Source: UBA12078 sp964556955 (GTDB taxonomy: Bacteria; Patescibacteriota; Dojkabacteria; SC72). From it: 7,980 nucleotides of DNA. The position numbers and the translations under genes were made by a program. Where the stretch lies: positions 1 to 7,980 of the forward strand of contig CAZKXP010000033.1 in assembly GCA_964556955.1 (NCBI GenBank). The letters are read 5' to 3'. Under the pieces are notes generated by a model. That model ran no database searches, was not told the DNA's origin, and saw only the letters and a program-made list of their open reading frames with translations. This document shows positions 5,601 through 7,980 of this stretch, in pieces (position 1 is the stretch's first letter; each line of letters opens with the position of its first letter).

Positions 5601-7980
5601 ACGAGAATAGATACGGGTAGAATCAATCATTCCCTTGAAATAGTCAGCAGGAGTACCACTTGCTCCGATATTTTTTGTTGACGTATCAGTCACAGTAGAT
5701 ATTGTCGTTAACCCCGTAACTGAGTTATCAAGCTTCCCATCTATATATATATAGGCTGCGTTATTCACATTATCCCAGACTGCTGATACCAAATGCCATT
5801 GTCCATCATTAACAGTTTTGATCGAATCAAACACACCTGCGGATATTTCATTTCCACTGTCATCTCGGACATTGAATCTTACTTTTCCAGTAGATAACAC
5901 ATATAAATAATTTCTAGGGTTTAAAGTTGAGCCTTGACTCCACCAGATAATCTGGTTTGTCGTGCCAGTAGTATTAACCCATGCCTCAATAGTGCGATCA
6001 TTTGTACTTAGTGCCGAAAGTGTTGTCGGAACACTTACATAGTCATTTGTACCATCAAACATCACGGCTCCTGCTCCCCACCTCCTGTTATTTGATGTCC
6101 ATCCAGTCATAGTAGCAGCATCTTGTCCACTAGTAGTCATATTGGTTAATGTACCATTACATGATGTACCACATGTACCACCACTAACAGCAGTAGTACC
6201 ACTTGTTTCATTGAAATCCCATTGAGCTACTAATCCTGTTGTACTATATGGTGTTTCTCCGTTACCAGTATTAATACCATTAGATATCCATGAGAGAGTA
6301 GCACCTTCTACAGGAGTACCAAGATCTAAGGTAGATGATATATATTGGGAATATGGAGAAAAAGTTGTATATCTTACAACAACAATACCCGATCCACCGC
6401 TAGCACCATTAACCCCAATAGCTCCTCCTCCTCCCCCACCTCCAGTATTTGCTGTGCCACCAATAGCTGCAGTTGTTTGATTCCCCCCATTACCACCACC
6501 ACCTAATCCCCCAGCTCCAAGAACCCCATCTCCTCTAGCCGCTCCACCACCTCCACCTCCGACATAGCCTACGGCAGAACCAAAATATGAAGAATAGTCT
6601 GTACCATCACCACCCTTACCACCATTTGCACCAGAAGCAGAATTCCCACTCGCCCCCTTACCACCACCTCCACCTCCTCCAGGGTTCCCAGCTACACTAC
6701 CACTTCCCCCACTATTACCTTGCCCAGACACTGGTGCTCCCCCAGATCCTGGAGTAGATGGGTAACCGCAACTACCACCTCCACCAGAGCCACCAGAGCC
6801 ACCATTTTCATATGTCCCAACACCAGAATAGGTACCACCAAAACCACCACCAGTCGCAGTTAAAGTGCTAAACACCGAATTTCCACCCGCAACATGTGCC
6901 CCTCCTCCGCTCCCAATAGTGACTGAAACACTTGAAGAGACAGGGAAATCTTCTGAGAAGAGAACACCACCTGCACCACCACCACCACCACCATCTCTAC
7001 CACCACCACCACCGCCTGCAACAACCAGGGCATCAACAACCACAGATCTTGTACAGGTGAAAGTGCCACTAGACAAAAAAGTTCGGACATAATAATCATC
7101 ATGGGTGGTAAGTACACCACCGCTACATGGATCCCCACCATCACCTATCTGCAATTGGGGCCCAGTTACAACCTCCGATCTTACAAACACCCCTCCACTA
7201 AAATCACTAGTATCATCATGTACAATACTAGGATCTATTCTTATGGGATATACCCTATCTTCACTCAACAACCACTCAGAATCTACAGTAACTACAGCCC
7301 TAAATCTACCGACCGAATATTCTTGTATATCCAAATCAACCTCATATGTCTTATCCCCCGCCTTGTCTACAGCATAACTAGGTAAAAAGTGTGCCAAATA
7401 CTTACCATTACCATCTACAAAATAGTAAATCTCAGTAGATTGACCATCAACTGTAAACCAACCTTTCTTTAAAACAACACCATCATCTACAGAAAGATCA
7501 AATTCAAATTTGTTTAAAGGTAAGCTACAATCCTCACCACAACTATCCGCATATGCCTCTAGGTCATTAATTACTATCTCCTCTTTCAAACCATATCCCG
7601 AAAGAATCTGATATTCCAAATCTATACCGTTAGCAATATTACCATTTACAATCGTAGGTTTAGATATAGCATCTTCGGTATCATATGATCCGATTTCTCT
7701 TCCCATATCAATCAAATTCGTACTTGTCTCTATATCATCTGTACCTAAAATGTCCGCAACTGATTGTACATTACTTGCCAATATTGCATCTGATGTTTTT
7801 TCCGTTTCACTAAACTTAATACCCACCAAAGACATCTCTATACCTACTTTCTTCTTGGGTACGAATAGTCCCGCCAATTTTGTGAAAAGCCCCTTCTTAT
7901 CCTCTACTTCAAATGGATTAGACGACGAAGCCTTTGCCTCAAATCTGACTACTTGCCCCTGAGGATTTTCTTTACTCCCA
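2643..7980 (-). CDS. Giant multidomain surface protein: glycine-rich block plus four LamG domains, 5' end outside window
   Basis: The frame is open from the right edge to TAA at 2645-2643, 1778 residues visible. A TTG at 7877-7875 could be taken as a start, but 34 in-frame codons lie upstream of it with no stop, so the true N-terminus is outside. In order: a polar N-terminal stretch; a beta-rich module (7620-7220) with NGIDLEYQIL, GLKEEIVI and VYPIRIDPSI, of a type found before repeats in RHS/WapA-like and CPR surface proteins; a glycine-rich block (about 7085-6366) ending GIVVVRY; LamG-like ConA domains at about 6240-5562, 5429-4785, 4691-4095 and 3948-3310; and a C-terminal beta-rich region with the tail LMRHGQWF...GYWWVGEH. 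Each LamG begins GLVxxW or VGLWHLDE, has an F(D/N)G(T/S)xxY strand, and ends with (I/L)DE(I/V)-like and (A/S)xxxIxxxY motifs. Such domains bind carbohydrates or proteins. Adhesion or cell-cell contact is the likely role (inference); no enzyme motif is seen. CxxxC pairs occur in the N-terminal module and LamG1. Confidence 0.88.
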   Translation of the reverse strand, partial: GSKENPQGQVVRFEAKASSSNPFEVEDKKGLFTKLAGLFVPKKKVGIEMSLVGIKFSETEKTSDAILASNVQSVADILGTDDIETSTNLIDMGREIGSYDTEDAISKPTIVNGNIANGIDLEYQILSGYGLKEEIVINDLEAYADSCGEDCSLPLNKFEFDLSVDDGVVLKKGWFTVDGQSTEIYYFVDGNGKYLAHFLPSYAVDKAGDKTYEVDLDIQEYSVGRFRAVVTVDSEWLLSEDRVYPIRIDPSIVHDDTSDFSGGVFVRSEVVTGPQLQIGDGGDPCSGGVLTTHDDYYVRTFLSSGTFTCTRSVVVDALVVAGGGGGGRDGGGGGGAGGVLFSEDFPVSSSVSVTIGSGGGAHVAGGNSVFSTLTATGGGFGGTYSGVGTYENGGSGGSGGGGSCGYPSTPGSGGAPVSGQGNSGGSGSVAGNPGGGGGGGKGASGNSASGANGGKGGDGTDYSSYFGSAVGYVGGGGGGAARGDGVLGAGGLGGGGNGGNQTTAAIGGTANTGGGGGGGAIGVNGASGGSGIVVVRYTTFSPYSQYISSTLDLGTPVEGATLSWISNGINTGNGETPYSTTGLVAQWDFNETSGTTAVSGGTCGTSCNGTLTNMTTSGQDAATMTGWTSNNRRWGAGAVMFDGTNDYVSVPTTLSALSTNDRTIEAWVNTTGTTNQIIWWSQGSTLNPRNYLYVLSTGKVRFNVRDDSGNEISAGVFDSIKTVNDGQWHLVSAVWDNVNNAAYIYIDGKLDNSVTGLTTISTVTDTSTKNIGASGTPADYFKGMIDSTRIYSRALSADEILSNYQSGNIEFQYRVSTDGNTWSDWISDGVSTSDTSWKTFNDQYLYGISTPGLVAYWPLDEASGSSFVDVVGGKTATATGTTVLSGKYSNARNFNGSSDYVSVPNTIDTPIKIGSFTIEGWFNGTNLSNEMVILQRGIVSAGGLNYGMGLYATSTALSLQRNVGTATQYLLNYSYTFSTGTWYHIAATFDVSTGAVALYINGASVATGSFSTSNVSYNATYDQGYTVGALLRNLSNRYSSGIIDEIRVFNTAVSSSQIQSDYIQGLNTLGVYQQKSGEGIIKAEGTNSNRITNTLGNGLVSYWKMDESSGTSLSDSVGSNTGTATGTSVVTGKYSNARSFNGSSEYIGVSSPSNIPISNVTYTIEAWMYPIATGTRGIVGWGNYGSTNQVNALRLNSTNQITNYWWGNDLTVTVGTITTSVWHHVVATFDGTTRKIYYDGNLAGSNTPSGHAVPNTNNFRIGSTNSGEYFSGYLDEVKIYSTAKTAAEILEEYNATSTYYTNYTVDSNDISSDNTISVDIAGDKVGTYSSLIWGESAYANYQTDSNTVGLWHLDEISGSGAYLMDSSGNNNGTPTGTTYTSLGKISGGRSFNGSSDYIVATRNSVLNSTFDGSYTVGLWFSSTSATTIKRMWGFLDASSGYHIAMLNYPTVGKIKFYAGAGTDADALDTTRTNLNDGQWHYAVFQIDGTTQRIYIDGVLDASKTRVTGTASDENFYIGKSNSATIAAEYFTGTMDEVRIDNTARTPDQIRQAYEIGLRTHSVTVDFGATLNSSNLIANSSDTSFTIDATTQGLTEMGSNLYTEDKIIVREVSSGTEYIAQGTVSSITELTGATVVSSWDSGSTFPSGGFTTKASVFKWQREYIPVKNRTIGTQVDATSLLTLRLTSAFGGRNIWIDNLRTSDGHLANSSGDELIFPYEAQYFQYKAIIMSQDTAVTPYISQVQVDYEGSGPTLEQLMRHGQWFDSGGAKKGYWWVGEH
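3310..6240 (-). repeat. Four tandem LamG/concanavalin A-like domain repeats
   Basis: Four homologous units of roughly 200-225 residues lie inside the giant gene (about 6240-5562, 5429-4785, 4691-4095, 3948-3310). Equivalent positions are 740-760 bp apart: the F(D/N)G(T/S)xxY strand is at 6043, 5284, 4546 and 3793. DNA identity is still visible: TCACTACTACCATTAAAA is exact at 4546-4563 and 5284-5301, with one change at 3793-3810. LamG2 and LamG3 also share CTAGCATTAGAATATTT. LamG1 is the most diverged and carries a CGTSC insertion. A linker with a YRVSTDGNTWSDW motif separates LamG1 from LamG2. Confidence 0.8.
6366..7085 (-). repeat. Low-complexity glycine-rich block with CCA/ACC microsatellites
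   Basis: About 240 residues of the giant protein are dominated by Gly, Ser, Ala and Asn. The block starts TFTCTRSVVVDALVVAGGGGGG and ends GGSGIVVVRYT, the same frame seen in glycine-rich domains of phage tail fibres and CPR surface proteins. Non-glycine strands inside (SVSVTIGSGGG, NSVFSTLTATGG) match that family's pattern. On the plus strand the DNA is strongly C-rich with (CCA)n runs, the longest at about 6974-6993 and 6999-7014. Length changes by slippage would stay in frame. Confidence 0.8.

Noticed and set aside
6366..7085. Repetitive triplets considered as a CRISPR array or other spaced repeat
   Set aside because: There are no constant-length repeats with unique spacers; the repetition follows glycine codons.
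6860..7385. Overlapping frames on both strands through the glycine-rich block, including Pro-rich and Val-rich peptides
   Set aside because: These arise from the CCA/GGT triplet bias of the glycine-rich block read in other frames. Only the Gly frame continues into domains on both sides.
1..7980. Recoded genetic code (UGA as Gly), as in some CPR lineages
   Set aside because: TGA ends abiEi exactly in an ATGA overlap and no gene here needs TGA read through, so the standard bacterial code fits.

Overview
All genes in this window lie on the minus strand. Read in the direction of transcription (right to left) they are: (1) the 3' part of a very large secreted-type modular protein with a glycine-rich block and four LamG/ConA-like domains (2643 to the right edge, N-terminus outside the window); (2) a two-gene AbiE-type (type IV) toxin-antitoxin cassette, abiEi-like then abiEii-like, overlapping by ATGA (1211-2496); (3) a membrane-anchored cyclophilin-type peptidyl-prolyl isomerase (390-1058); (4) the start of a membrane-anchored SLBB-domain protein that looks like ComEA (1-353, C-terminus outside the window). 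Nothing convincing is encoded on the plus strand.

Organism (inference): most likely an uncultured Candidate Phyla Radiation / Patescibacteria bacterium. The giant protein combines a glycine-rich block ending in GIVVVRY, tandem LamG domains and a short C-terminal tail with an RHGxWF-like motif. From general knowledge this architecture is common in CPR genomes. The sequence is AT-rich, intergenic spaces are short, and comEA-like genes are typical of that group. TGA is a genuine stop here (it ends abiEi inside the ATGA overlap) and no long frame needs TGA as sense, so the UGA=Gly lineages (Gracilibacteria, Absconditabacteria) are unlikely. No rRNA or marker gene is present to place it further.

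Layout: the LamG gene ends at 2643 and is followed by a hairpin without a U-tract. The 146-bp gap 2497-2642 also carries a plausible sigma70-like promoter for the AbiE pair (TTGATA-17-TAACAT), with small inverted repeats at it. The AbiE genes are visibly more AT-rich than the cyclophilin gene, as expected for a mobile defence/addiction cassette. Just after the abiEii stop is the best promoter in the window (TTGACA-18-TATACT with an extended TG). It drives a leader of about 110 nt that can fold into a strong two-part hairpin with competing alternative pairings, and then the cyclophilin and ComEA-like genes, which are 36 bp apart and probably co-transcribed.

How the genes may work together (inference): apart from AbiE, all products are predicted to act outside the cytoplasmic membrane: a huge adhesin-like protein, a tethered foldase and a DNA-uptake receptor. 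The AbiE pair looks like an independent insertion. The points most worth a second look are the structured leader, the AbiE cassette with its putative operator, and the C-terminal tail of the giant protein.
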